64,000 bases of DNA, taken from positions 25,274,975 to 25,338,974 of the forward strand of contig NC_134283.1 of NCBI RefSeq assembly GCF_949628215.1, in the 5' to 3' direction. Under the pieces are notes generated by a model. The model made no database searches and was not told the DNA's origin. It saw nothing but the letters and a program-made list of their open reading frames with translations. The DNA comes from Phalacrocorax aristotelis (Eukaryota; Chordata; Aves; Suliformes; Phalacrocoracidae). Numbering within the stretch: position 1 is the stretch's first letter; the number at the start of each line of letters is the position of its first letter. This document shows positions 24,780-37,839 of this stretch, one piece after another. The position numbers and the translations under genes are program-made.

Positions 24780-25404
24780 CTGAAAAGGGGAGAGAAAGGG
24801 AAAACGGTTAAATGGCTTCCAATAGATATTGCAAAAGTAAGTAAGCAAAATCTGAGGTGGCCAGAAAGGTTACCAGTTCACCTGCTTTGTGCATTGTGCG
24901 CAGAAGACAAAAAAAATTTCCATTATCACGAGACATACACATGTGACCAAATTCCTCAGTTGACTGGAGTTTTAAGCAAAGCTACCCTACCAATCTGTCC
25001 TATCTCATCCCATTTCAGCATCCACAGAGAATTTCAATTTTTAAAGACAGCTAACAGAGGAGGGAAATTAATATACGAAGTCTATAGGATGATGTGTAGT
25101 TCACAATACAGAGCTAAGTCTGACACTGTAATGCCATTCCAAGTGCAAGAGCTAGGTGCGCACAAGAGCACTGAAATACAAAGCTGCTAATTGTGTTTCT
25201 TTTCCATTACTGCTTATGTTTTCCCACTTGTTCCATAGAACTGGAATAAAATGATGATAAAGCAGATAGAAGCAGCCCAAGTAACAAGCACCGCGTGTGA
25301 CCACCACCAGGCAGTAACCATTTTGGGCAGTGCAGGACCAGGGCAGTCTGCACTGACCTGCCTCTTGCGTAGTGTGGAGGAAACATTGTTCTGGAATAAA
25401 CTAT

Positions 25405-25452
25405 GATGGAGGAGACCTCTGGAGATCATCTGCTCCAACACCTTCGCTCAGA
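25405..25452 (-). mobile_element. CR1 LINE fragment, antisense
   Basis: The words GGAGGAGACCTCTGGAG, ATCATCT and CTCCAACACC in order match the reverse complement of the CR1 3' region, which in birds commonly reads as a GGACC(T)CTGGAGATCATCTAGTCCAACC-like string. Only about 50 bp can be followed, so this is an old, heavily eroded copy. No open frame remains. Confidence 0.6.
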
Positions 25453-27265
25453 AAACATACCAGAGAACAAAAGAGGTTCCAACAAGACCAGGCCAGTCTT
25501 GCTGACTCCTTTTATCTTTTACCATTCTGCTGAGCTTCTGACTGCTAGGCTTATTTGAGAGGTACATATACATTTTCCAGGACTGGCAACAGCACTGTGA
25601 ATAACACAACCGAATTTAAAGAGAGAGACTCATAGCATGGGCAGGGAAATCCTAAAGTTCTTTTCTAAAGAGACATCTCTTCTGAATGATATCCAAAAGA
25701 AATATAAAAAAAAGAAGAGAAGTAGGAGAGAGAAATTTGTGAAAACAGTCCTACCACAAGAGAACTATGGAGTTTCTCAATTGCACAGTTGCTCACTGTG
25801 CCACTAAAGGACAACATAAAACACAGAAAAATAATGCATTTCATATCCCCTACAATGTAGTAGAATTAAAATAGGAATGAAATTTTGGGAAAGTTGAAAA
25901 AGCAGCATTGAGGATTAATGATGAAAATTAACAGATCCAGGCAAAGATGCACTGAGCTGTTACATGCTGACAGTAGACTAGCAGGCATTCGTTGCAATAC
26001 CCAATAGGTCCTCGTTCGGGTGTGATACTCAGAACCTATTTTAGCTATGGTCCACTCCAAGATGCATGAGACAGACCTGCAGAGCCTCTACAAGGAGAAG
26101 GATGCTGGACAGAGTTCCAATGTATTCAATAGTACTTACTGTTGGTGCAGGTAACTAAACACCACAGTATTCTGGGCTGCAAAACAACCAATATCAGGTA
26201 TTAAAGAATATGACCAATAGGAAATTCTCCAAAATAAAATTAATATTAAATTAACATCATGTATCCATGGATACTTGCAAAGAGAAGCTTTTATAGTACA
26301 TCAGAGAACCAGACTCCACTCAGAGACAGCAAAATTCTCATAAAAGGTTAGATGACAGTTCAGCCAGTCCGTCCAAACACCCACAGTGCCACATTCAAGC
26401 CTCAGTGATGCTATTACTAGCCAGCAAACTTCTGTGATCTACAAAGGAATAAACTAAACAAGAATTTGGTTCAACATGTGTACAACTACTACTAGGTCTA
26501 AGGAAACAGCCAGTTGGCTTTAAGGCGGGTGTTCCCTCGTTCTGATGGCAGGCAGTTTTACTTTTCACACCCCATCTACCAACGTAGCAATCCATGCAAT
26601 AGCAGTGATTTTCAGAATCAGTACTTGGAAAAGTCTGATCGTTCCAAACCTGGCACTCGTGTTCCTGACGAAGTCAGTTCCTACAGTGCTCTTTTCCATT
26701 CTTACCATTGAGAGATTCCAGAAGGCCCTTAGCAAGCACCAGAAGCTTTGCTTCTCGCGCTGATGTTTACACACCATCCCTAGTGACTCCAGAAACTACT
26801 AGTCTTATCCTCTTACAGTCCAGTCTTCTGTTTCACCAGCAGCAAATCTCAGTTTATAAAACCTGAAGCCAATGCATATCGAATACCTAACCCCAGACCT
26901 AATGCAATGGTATAGTACTGGATCAAACCTTTTAACATTAGTAAAGTAAGAATCATGACTTCTGCATGTAAATCAAGCTCCCTTTACAGCAACTGTACAT
27001 TCTCCTCACTGCCCTATCTCCTCTCCATGTCAAAAAAAGATACAAGAGCCATGTCTGTCCATGACAGTTCTAAGTAATAAATACATATTCGGGCTAGAAT
27101 TCCCAATAATGTTCACTAGCTGCTTGGCTTTAAACATGTGCTTTAAATTTCCTTATGGACTTAGGCATGCACTGAACGTTAAGCACACTTGTTAAACGTT
27201 ACTTCCTCAGATCAGGGCTTTGGAAAGGAGGGAAAAAAAAATAAAACCAACTTCATTTCCTAGAA

Positions 27266-27528
27266 GAGTGGCTCCCTAACTCTGGTCCATAGGTCACCTG
27301 CGAGTTTTTCACTGAGATCTTGCTGCTCATGCTTTCAATCCTCTTCCTTGTTTTAGGTACTGAACCTCTTTTAAGACTAAAATGTTACTAAATTTTTTCC
27401 TGATTTTACTTTTACACATCAGCAAAGGCAGGAAGCCATGCCTATAATCACAGGCAGCAGATGAACTGTGCACAAGGTAGATCCTACTAAGATGTGATCC
27501 ACATAGCAAAAATGTTTGAGGATCGCTC
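27266..27528. mobile_element. Possible old hAT-type non-autonomous DNA transposon
   Basis: A 263-bp segment is bounded by imperfect terminal inverted repeats. The left end reads AGTGGCTCCCTAAC, and the right end on the opposite strand reads AGCGATCCTCAAAC. Each matches 11 of 14 positions of the widespread hAT end sequence AGTGGTTCTCAAAC. The flanking octamers TCCTAGAA and GTTTAGGA agree at 4 of 8 positions, with three more differing by transitions, so they could be a decayed 8-bp target duplication. There is no transposase. The ends could have arisen by chance; a repeat-library comparison would decide. Confidence 0.35.
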
Positions 27529-30500
27529 GTTTAGGAGACAAAAGCCTTTATCTTTATTGGTTTTTACCTTTACATTATACCTGTCAAGTTATTTAATCTG
27601 ATCATATAAGGCAAACTTCAAGAAGCAAGCCTAAAGAGAAACTTAGTGTGGATCTTTTCAATAAAATATGCATCAATCCTGACATCAGGTTAGCTCAGGG
27701 AGAACAGCTGTATCTGAAGCGTTCAAACAGAAGAGAGAAATAAAATAACAGGTAGCTCATTACCTCTATCCTAACCTGCTTTGCATACGATTAGTTGACA
27801 GCATACCATGCCCTTCACTTAAGGCAGGGCTTAAACCAGACAGACCGGCCCATTTCACTGACAACTTCAGTGCCCCCAGTCTGAATCCACAGTGGTCTGT
27901 CAGACACCATAAGGGAGCAGCAGGACTTGCCAGTCTGATGTAAAATGCTGCCATTTGTGGAGACCTATGGTGGAAAAAATCCAGTTAACAGGAATAAAGG
28001 ACTGACAATGGTTTAAAAAAGAAAACAATTAACCTCCGTGCCTGCCTGAATTCTTAATGGGTGTGCTACTTTGGCCTTCCAGACAACAGCATACCGTGAA
28101 AAGATGTTAAAAACTCAGAAAAATCAGATATCAACTTTTTTTGAGCTTTAACTGGACTTCCCCAGCAGAAATAATGGGAAATTACACATCATCTAGCAAA
28201 CAGACTAGCAGACAGCAAACAAAGTATCTACCTATACAAACACCTGTGTGAACAATTACTGCCCACTGAAGAACTTGGTGCTCAAAGCCAGAGTGATACC
28301 ATGAAATTTTGCTGGACAAAGTAACTACTGAGAATAAGCAGAAACCGCAGCAGTGGATTATAATTCATGGTGACGGTGACCTTTCTGTATTTTAGACTTA
28401 AAAAAGGAAACTTGGGGCACTATCTAGTCAATATTGACAGCATTTTACATCCATTGTGCAATGCAGCCTGTGATAAAGCAGATTTTTTCACATACTGAGA
28501 AGTGCAAACAAGTGTGACAGCAAGGCAGATGACTTGCCATTGCAGCAGTACAACCAGTAGCCAAATCCAGTTAATCATCATTTTCTTCCATGCCCTAGCT
28601 TTGTCTTGCTTTCTAAAATGTGAAAGCCGCCAGCTGTTCTTCCCTGTTTTAGGACACAACTCAGATGAGACACCAGTTTTCCTCTCCTGGTAAAAAACCA
28701 TAAAAATGAGATTGGGCCTTCTTTTGGCTTTGTACCTTCACACAAAACTGTGCATGTAGACTACAGTTGTTATGGTCAAGCTATCAGGAATTTCTTTATT
28801 ATAGCAATTAAATTTGCTTAAAAGAGAAGCAGATGACTCACAGTTGTGGAGTATATTAGCATTTCTTCGTATTTTGCTTCTCAGTCTTTATTACAAGTAT
28901 TATAAAAATCATTCCCATTTGGTCGCTCACAGTCTTTAAACTGAAATTCAAAGCCTTCTTGCCGGTGGCATTATAATCTTCGTTGAAGTGATTATAGGAT
29001 GGAAGAAAACTGAGACAACAGAAGGTGAAAGAGCAAATGGACCAGTCGCTTTCCTGGACGTTATGATTTGGAGGCAAAAATCCAGGGTAAAACGTAGATT
29101 AAAAAAATATAGGTTCATTAATTTCAAGAGTGTTTCTAACTATTGCAGAATCTCACTATTCCAGCCTGTACTGACCATATGCTTGTTACCTGCGCGTTTG
29201 GCAAAATTAATGAATACAAAATATTTTTTGTGGGAACCTTCCTATTGTCACAGCGAAGGTGACTTCAGAGTGCAGCATGTGGACTTAGCCCAGACCACTG
29301 AGGAAAAACCAAGGATTGGTATGAAAACTGTTTAGGGGATGTCTGATTGGCCCAGTTAAAATGCAGTTGGTTTTACATTGGTTTATGTGGATCAATGGCA
29401 GTGTTTTGTATAGAAACAGTTTAAGGCAGGAGTATACAAGATTGGGCTTCTCGGATACAGAGGCTGAAAAATACAGCCACACAGGTGCAGCCACATATCT
29501 TATTCTCTTTGTATTGTGGAGGAATGTTTCTTACCCTGTGGATTTCCCTGGTGTGAACCATGCGGAGCAGGGACTAGCGACCCAGAGAACAAAACGTACA
29601 AAGAGCGGAGTTGCCACAAAGGACGAAGTGTCCCTGGGTCCTCGCAGACAGACAGGGCTCCTACACTTGCAAGCTGCCTGTGCCGGCTCAATATCCATGT
29701 CGTTAAACTCCCCAACCCTTGTGAATGCAGCAAGCTGTCTGTTTTATCAATCGTTCAGTGAGTTCAAATCACCTCATAGTGAAATCCCCGATTTGTAGGT
29801 CAGTGGTAGCAAAGTCTAGTTCTGAGAGTACAGCTCTCAGTGACGTACAGTACGCTTACAGCAGTCTGGACTCTCTTTTGAAGCAGTTTCATTCAACTGC
29901 TGGAGACTATGGATCAATATAAAAATTACCACCAGTAATAAATGTAAGCATATATGTTAAAGACAAGCACTGACAAGGCTTAGGGCCTTCCAGCACTGAT
30001 GTCCTGAACATCTGCCCCACCCAACTGCATTTTAGGCAGCTGTTTTCCTGGGAGTCAGCACTGTAATGTGGAATCTGATTTTTTTAATATGAAAATTTTC
30101 CGGATCCTGTGTATTCACTCAGGACTAAAGGGAAGCACTGCCTTTGAAAGTATTTGTTTTTCTCTTCAAAGGAAAAGCAGAAAGGCAACAGGCACTCATC
30201 AAGAGGAAGAAGAGGCAACCCGGAAGGACAAGGAAAGTAAAACCAGCAGTATCTCCCATCACACACTGGGAAGGAGAAGATACAGAGCTCAAAGTAGAGA
30301 GCCCAAATTCAAAAATCATAACAGTAATATATACGCAACTTCTTTTGGCGACTAACACTTTGTCTATATGCAAAACTACGTAACAGAAGAAACAGCACAT
30401 GTTATTTTACTGCCTCAGATTTAAACTTTAACTGGTTAGGAAGAGTTAAAATAGGCTTCTTTTCCAGAAAACTAATTACTAAAAAGCAAGCAGAACCATT

Positions 30501-30810
30501 GCATTCCTCTATAGCCCACAACAATCTTCAACAACAGGGCCTCAACTACACCGAAAACCAAGAGCAGTAGCACATTCTTTGGTTTACATGCCTAATTCCC
30601 TGAAATGTATAACACAGTATCAAGGATTTCTAAAACATGGGCAAACCCAGCTTTTTCATACCAATGTATCAGAAGAGATTAGGTCCCTAAATCCCTCCAC
30701 ACTTGAAAAATCTCAAGGAAAGGGTTTTTTTTTCCCCTCAAAACAAACAAATATTGCTAATGTGATATTACAACCAAAAAGTATTCAATGCTCAAAACCT
30801 TCAGCTATGA

Positions 30811-30910
30811 TATGGGTTTGGGTTTGTGGTTTTTTTTTTTGTTTGGTTGGGGTTGTTTTGTTTTTGGTTTGGTTTTCTTGTTTTTTTGTTGTTATTGTTG
30901 TTTGCTATTT
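30811..30910. repeat. GT/T-rich low-complexity tract
   Basis: Runs of GGTTTG, GGTTTTT and TTGTTGTT make up nearly the whole stretch. The overlapping Phe/Val/Gly-rich open frames in it are compositional. Confidence 0.8.
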
Positions 30911-33900
30911 TCCCTAGCAAAAATACAGGAAGAGGTTTGCTTTTTTTCTTATTTTGGGAGCAAAGGTAAAGGGGGGAGCTATTTTTAGTACTAAGCCTTC
31001 CCTCTCTTGTTTTTCTCGAAGGACTTGAGAATCAGGGGTGATTTGGGAGCTTTCACAAACACATTCTTAATGTCTTTCATGACATCCAAGTTAAATAAGC
31101 ATCACAAAACCAGTAAGAGTAACCTGATAATAATTTCCTTCTCCTATTGCTTAGACTTCAACCACTTGTTATTACAACCCCTGGCAAACATATTTCTTGA
31201 TATTTTTACCAAAACAAAAAAAGTTTGTGTGTCAGAATCACAATCTGTACCTACTAACTGACCACTACGGACAGCCCAAAGAACCCAACTTTGTCATCAG
31301 TCGCCTTCCACTGGAGGTTCCACACGTGCCACCAACAGGCAAGCACAGATAACTAGACCATTCCTAGTACTAGGACGTGTTCCTTATCACATTCACCTAT
31401 GCTCTTGGATGAATTAGTATCTGATTTTAGGGCTGATTTTAGTGGTGACAACTTCGAAAAGCTGACACAATATGACCCTTACTAAAATCAGTATCGAGAT
31501 TACTTCAGTTTTAGATGACTAAAGAACCAGGTTACATGAAACAGTCCACAATTATTTATGAAATGCCATTCATACAGATACCTATGTGTCAGCTGAAGCA
31601 TTTTATCAGGTTGTACAGAGCAGCTTGAGGTTCTAACCCTAAACTTATTTGAAAACATCCAGTTTTTATGGATTTAGTTCCTTTTCACCAGAGCTACTAA
31701 TCACCAAAACTGGCACAACATGCTTTAAAGTTTGGAACCACCACAGAAGTACAATTCAACACTAGCATTTTGTAAAGCCAAACAAAAATCCTAAACATTA
31801 CTAAATAAAGAATGATGCAAAATGGGCATTTAAGTAAATATTTGCTTGGAATTGTATCTGCTTACTTTACTGACAAAGCAAATACCCTCTTCCCCTTTAT
31901 GCACATATTAAAAACAGGCAAGGACAATTCTGTCACCAGAACTATGCTGCATTTCTGTTACAGAATCTTTTAGTGATGGTAACAAGCTAGTGCAAACACA
32001 GCATGCCTTCCAAATCACAGATTCATAGCACATGGCTGGCACGTACAAGAATATTTTTTATTCATATTGTATATTTGACATCAAAACCATTACTAAGCAA
32101 ACATGAAAACTGACCTCTACCTATATTAAAAAAAACCACACAAACAAAACAAAGCAACCCTAATTTAAAGTTGACTTGTTATATATACGATGTCATCGAA
32201 ACATTATTTTGCAGAGAAAAGGCCCCTGGCAGGAAATGCAGTGCAGTTGTACCACACGTGGAAGCTAAGACTCTATTGTTAGAAGGCCATACTTCCATTA
32301 CATCAAGCCTGATTCCTGCATGACTGTAAACCGGACGCATGAGGCAGAATCCTTTGTTATATGCATATTTCTACAAAGATACTGGCTTCCAAAATCAGAA
32401 TTGTTAATAACAAAATTACAGAAAACAGAGCTGTGGTAGGGTCAGGATCACCTTTTCCATACCATACCCAAATGCAGGATGAATTTAACCCATTCCTAAC
32501 AGAGGCTGGTCTAATCTATTGTTTTTAAAAACCAGTAATTATTAAAACTATGCAACTCTCCAAACCATACCCAGAGTTTCACTATAACAACTGGAATAAA
32601 TATTCTAGTGCCTAATCTTAAGTCCCTGTCCTGTAATTCTAAGTATTACTTCTTCTCCTAGTTGCAACTAAACAGTAGTTTGTTTCCCCTTTGCCTCTCC
32701 ACCTATCCTGCAGGTATTTGCAGACCTTGAATATCCTCAGTTCCAGTAGTCCTTTATTCCTTCTCTGGATGAAGGAATAAAATCATTGGCATAGAAACTG
32801 CGTTACAGTTGTTCAAAATATGCATGGGTCCTGATTCTGAAAACAACTTCTCAAACATGTAGCCCAAATAAATCCCAAATATCCATTTGTCTTCACACAC
32901 TGAACAAGCAAAACCTGAATTCAAACTTGCAACAGGGGACCCGGATTTGATTCCTGTGCCAACTTACACCTGCAGCTTGTGTTGTTACGATAATTCCCTC
33001 GGATCACAGGTAGGTAGAAAAGATCAAAGACTGTACATCTCCATCAGTACAAGCACAGGAAATCAGTTTTCAGCCCCGTGCATACAGACACTACCTGGGA
33101 AGGTTATCCAGGCCCACAAGACCACCTCTTACTCCCATTTTTCTGCCTGTTGGATGTCCAAGATGGCTCAGGTCTTCTAAGGTATAAAAGCCCTGGTCTT
33201 ACCAATGACATTAATTTTCCACACTGCTGCTTATCCTACTTCATGCCAAGAATATTGATTGCTTTTTCTTGGGGAAAAAAAAATGGAGCCATGGATCTAA
33301 GTTTCCTTCATCAGGTGTTACCTGGCACTGAGCTTGCCAGTGCTGCCCTGGGGAGACTCATGCCCAGCTGCCAAATCTGGTAGCAACAAGATGACTGTGC
33401 AGGAGAAAAGCACGATAGCAAGCGAGTCACCAAATCACTGTCTCCACAGCCATGCCTGGGAACTGCCTTGTGTTCACAGAAGGGCAGTTGTGTCACAGTT
33501 TAAGAAAAAAATTCATAAATTAATCTAAATTACAGTCTGGATTGGTACACACATCCCAAGTATTACAGAAGAAAGACAGAAATGTATGAGCAAATCATAG
33601 GAAACTAAGCTGCTATTAGGATCTAACAATTAAAACCCAATAATCAGAGATATTTCTGGCTTAGGGAAGAACCACAGCTGTTCAATAAGAGTTTAGCAAA
33701 ACCCCATCTAAATTACCATAAACAGGTCTTGCCGTCAGAGAAAGACGAGTTCAAACTAGAACAGGTGCATGCAAATGCCAGTAAGATGAGCAGGGAATAG
33801 AAAAGCCATCTTACAAGGGGATCTCATCTTATCTAGTCCAATGGCCACACCCTATAAATACATTGACAGGATAACACCACAGGAGGGAACTATTCAAACT

Positions 33901-35954
33901 CAAATACAAAGTTGTCACAAAGAACAGTAGTTGGGGTATTTTAAATGTTGAATAGGAACTTGCCATCATAATTGTTATGGACATGTATCAAAACAGAGGT
34001 TCTTCCCATTGCAGATTAAGAATAATTTGAAGCTGAATACGAAATCCACATCTCACACACTTGGATGCAATGGATCTCTAGGTAGCTTGGCAGCTACTAC
34101 AAGAGCTTTCAATGCTACAGGCCTTGACCTGTCCCGATGTTAAACGTGCATGATCTCTGATCACTACGGTCACGTCAGAAGAAGCTTTAAGGAAGTTAGT
34201 TATGCAAAACCTCTGTTGTTACTGATACTTTATGTGTAGGGATAATTTTATTATGTTATTGCAAGTATAGCCTGTCTACATCCCCAGAAGGTATACTACT
34301 TTATCCTATCTTTAAAAAAACAGAAAGACGCACAAACTTAATGTAAGCACAGCTTAAACTGACAAAATCCTGTAGGAAGTCACTCCATTTCCACAAGTGT
34401 GAAGTAGATTCTAGATGAAGTTCCAACAGTTGACTGTGGGACAATGACATACATCTCACCAAAATTCTCCTACAAGCTCTCTAAAATTGGAGAGCACTAT
34501 TCCCTTCTCCTGAACGTGCAGAGTAATATATTATTCTCCAACAGCCAACTCCTAGTTCTCCTTCCAGTACCACATCTAACTCAATACACCAAGTTCCCCT
34601 CTTTTTCTTCTAGTTCCCTATGACCTTTCTATTTATACCCTCAAAAAGTAAACTGAAAATAAGAACGGAAAGCACTTCAGCCTTTAACCACTATAAACTC
34701 TGTACTGTAAGATCACTTTCAAGTTTGTTTTTAAATAGTATACCTACACTTTTACCAAATGGCTTATGACACAAAATACTGCCATCTTACTGCCCTTTCA
34801 ATCATAACAAGCTCACTCAACTTCCAGTTCACAGTCTTTATCCACAAGTTAGGTAGTGATCCCACTGCATTGACTGAATTTGCTTATTCCTGTAGGCATT
34901 TATTAGAATACAGTTATAAAAAAGAAGGAGATTAACTGAAATAGCCTTTCACTGATTGTCAGACTCCTTTTTTCCAGAATTCTTCAGCCAAGCAGGCAGC
35001 TCTGTCTCTTCACTGTACATCACAGAACATGCATGAGGACAGATGATAATGCTATGGTTGGTTAGCTACTAAGATTTATTTCCCAAAATTTATGTTCCTA
35101 TGCTACTCTGACAACTTTAGCAAGAACTTATAGAAGACATGAATGGAAATCAGTTTCAGGACTTAAGAGAGTTGACTAGAAGCAAACCTAAAGCTAGCAA
35201 TGCAAAAAGCAACTCTTACCCCATTCCTTACTTCCACTGATGTGCTATCTCTTAAATCTAATCACAACTTGCAGAAAAAAATAAGTCTTCTCAGCCTTGC
35301 ACAGTTGGCCTAAATCACCCCCACTAAACACACCCCTCCTAGTGAGGTAGCTGTTAGTTATGTAGGTTTCAAACTAAAGATAGCACTGCCTACAAGAAAA
35401 TACCATATAATCAGAGATAATTATCTCATTTAAGTGTTGACATTAAATTACAACTCTGATTAGAAAAGTAACAAATATTTGTCCAACTTCCTGCAGAACG
35501 TCACTTCAGAGACATTCAAGCATTTCACATTTGCTTCTAGCTTCACTCATGAAGTAATCACACCTTCAAATACTCCTGTTAAAAGAAATCTTTAAGTTTT
35601 GGACTAACTACTCTCTCCCAAAACATTTTAACTGAAGCTAAAAATCTTCAAAGGGAAAGTAGGTTTGTACTGGAAAGTCATCCTCACCTGTCACATTTTC
35701 CCCCCTGAGTTGAGAGACCATACATATTCAACAACTACACTGAGGAATTTCATTAATTCAAAAAGACATAATTTGCAATTTATTCTATTAAGCTGATATA
35801 AAACTAACAGTCACTCTTTCTACTGATGTTTGTCTTCAAGACACAGGTTGCTTGCAACACTTGCACAGCTTAATTACACAGATGCACTATGCCGGCACTG
35901 CACAGGCGTCCTCCTGTCATGAGTTATTTGATAAGTCATTTAAACTGTCGCGCT

Positions 35955-35981
35955 AGCTCAGAGATAGTAGATCTCTGAGCT
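35955..35981. repeat. Perfect 11-bp hairpin with 5-nt loop
   Basis: AGCTCAGAGAT and ATCTCTGAGCT are exact inverted repeats around the loop AGTAG. The stem is short of a pre-miRNA length, and outer flanks do not continue pairing beyond one G-T wobble. Confidence 0.6.
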
Positions 35982-37839
35982 GCAGCAACAGTGCAAAAAC
36001 AGTGGTCCACACTCAAAAGCGTAGGCATTGCTGGGAGTAGGTAAACACATAAAAGTGGAGGGGGGGGTTGCAGTTTGTAGCTAAAACAGCACTAAGCTCT
36101 TTCTAAGTCTTCAAAGCTAATCTACATGCAGCATCCATACTGCCGTAACCAAGGTTACTTGCTGTAACCAGATTTTACATTAAGCCCAGCATTTTCTCCA
36201 CTGTAAGCTCTGCTATATCCTGAGTGTTGGCTACTTCAGAGTGAAAGAAAAATCATGGACAAGTATGAATAGGATCTTTTCAACCGGATGTAACATGGTG
36301 GTGCAAAAAAATAACAGTATTTGTTTTGAGACCTGTTGAGTCTGAAGTGATAATGCACATTCGCTATAAAAACTTAGGAACAACTTCTTAAAAGATTGAT
36401 CAACTACAAACCAAAACTAAGATGCTTTAATTGCCTTTCATAAACAGTTCTTTTGAACAAAGCAATCTAAAGAAACCCCTCTCGTACTTGTTGCTTTTGC
36501 ATCTTACCAGTGAACACCTGAGCAAACTGACTATGCTTTAGTACTATTCTACCTTTATATAAATTAAGATCTAAGAGTACAAAGCTTCCAGGTCTTTTAT
36601 AGAAAAATTAACAATATAAATACTGATGTCACCACTACTTGGCTCAGAACAACTAACTTAGAAGAAGTTCACTTGAGCTTCTGAACCTCAAGGAACTAGT
36701 GTAGACATCTAAACCACATTGTATGGGTTCCTGACTACAAAAAAGCAGTCTGCTTTAGTAACAAAGTACGGCTTATTTACTTAAATAGTTTTCTGTTTGC
36801 AGGAAAGAATATACAGAAGTGAAACAGGAATTTTTTTCAAATTTTTTTTTCACATTAGGAAATTTGTGTGTTTATCACATTCAAAAAGCATTGACCAGTG
36901 CGGGGTTTTTTTTGGTAACTGTTAGAATGCAACGGTAAAGCTCGTATATTTGGAAGCTTAATTAGCACCTGCAGAGGTGACTGTAAACATGAGGAAAATT
37001 TGAACAGCCATGTATTTTACACTTTAGACTTCCAATGGTTCTGTGGGCAGAACAGAATAATTTAAAAAGGTAAAAAGAAACTGAATGCTTTGGAAAGACC
37101 AGACAGTATCATGAACATACAAAATTTAAGTTAAAAACATTTTTAGGGTTTGATGATTAAATCTTTACCCCCATTTTCATGTCTGTTTGAAATCTAATTT
37201 CAGTCTAAGCTTAAATTTTTCCATCTGTCATGATTGCCTACATGGGCAATTATGAAAAAAACAGGATGAAAACTGCTTTGGGATGAACGGTGAGAGATTC
37301 TTCACAAGGCATTGCAAGGCTGAAACAGGAGTGGGCTGGAGAAGAGACAGTAATTCACATGGTCAGGTAAGGACCAGAACTAGAAGGGGGGGAAAAAAAA
37401 AAGTGAAGTCAGTTGCATGAAAATGCCCCAACATTGAGCAAAAGACATGCAAGAAAAGCTGAAGTAGCAGTGGAGAGTGGGTCTGATTAGGTTTTGATAG
37501 ATGGAGAAAACTGAAAGCATTTCCCCACTGTATAAGTGACATTATCCAGTCTTCATTCAACTATATGAAACAAAATCTAATTAAGGGAGAAATTTGATAA
37601 ACTTTACAGAAAGCCCTCTACAGAGCTAGTTTTGAAACAAGAGGGACAGATAATCGCTTCGTCTCAAAATTAAGACTGAAGTATACCCATAGTACTTTAC
37701 ATCGAGCAGTTATCTTTAAGAATGGGTGAAAAAGGACAATTTACTTTTTAAAAGGGTGTCCTCTAAATACGGCATACATATGAAGTACTCTAACATCCTG
37801 GATTTTTTCAAAGCTTTTTGAGAAACACACACAAATAAT

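Larger units (their letters stand above)
24780..37839. other. Intergenic (or PWWP2A downstream-intron) sequence, right part
   Basis: No recognised protein-coding exon on either strand. It contains the CR1 scrap near 25.4 kb, the possible hAT element near 27.3-27.5 kb, the GT-rich tract near 30.8 kb and the hairpin near 35.96 kb. The interval 31,000-35,900 is plain AT-rich sequence with nothing I can name. If PWWP2A transcripts splice to the acceptor at 24,780, most of this stretch is intronic. Confidence 0.6.

Noticed and set aside
24762-25190. 142-codon + strand open frame
   Set aside because: It starts at a non-ATG codon, has no recognisable motif and overlaps the better-supported minus-strand acceptor at 24,780.
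29361-29798. 145-codon + strand open frame
   Set aside because: Overlapping frames on the other strand are similarly open, and no motif, exon border or family likeness was seen.
32019-32045. Short CR1-like word run (ATCACAGATTCATAG then ATGGCTGG)
   Set aside because: It resembles the start of an antisense CR1 tail, but fewer than 30 bp can be followed and nothing CR1-like continues, so chance cannot be excluded.
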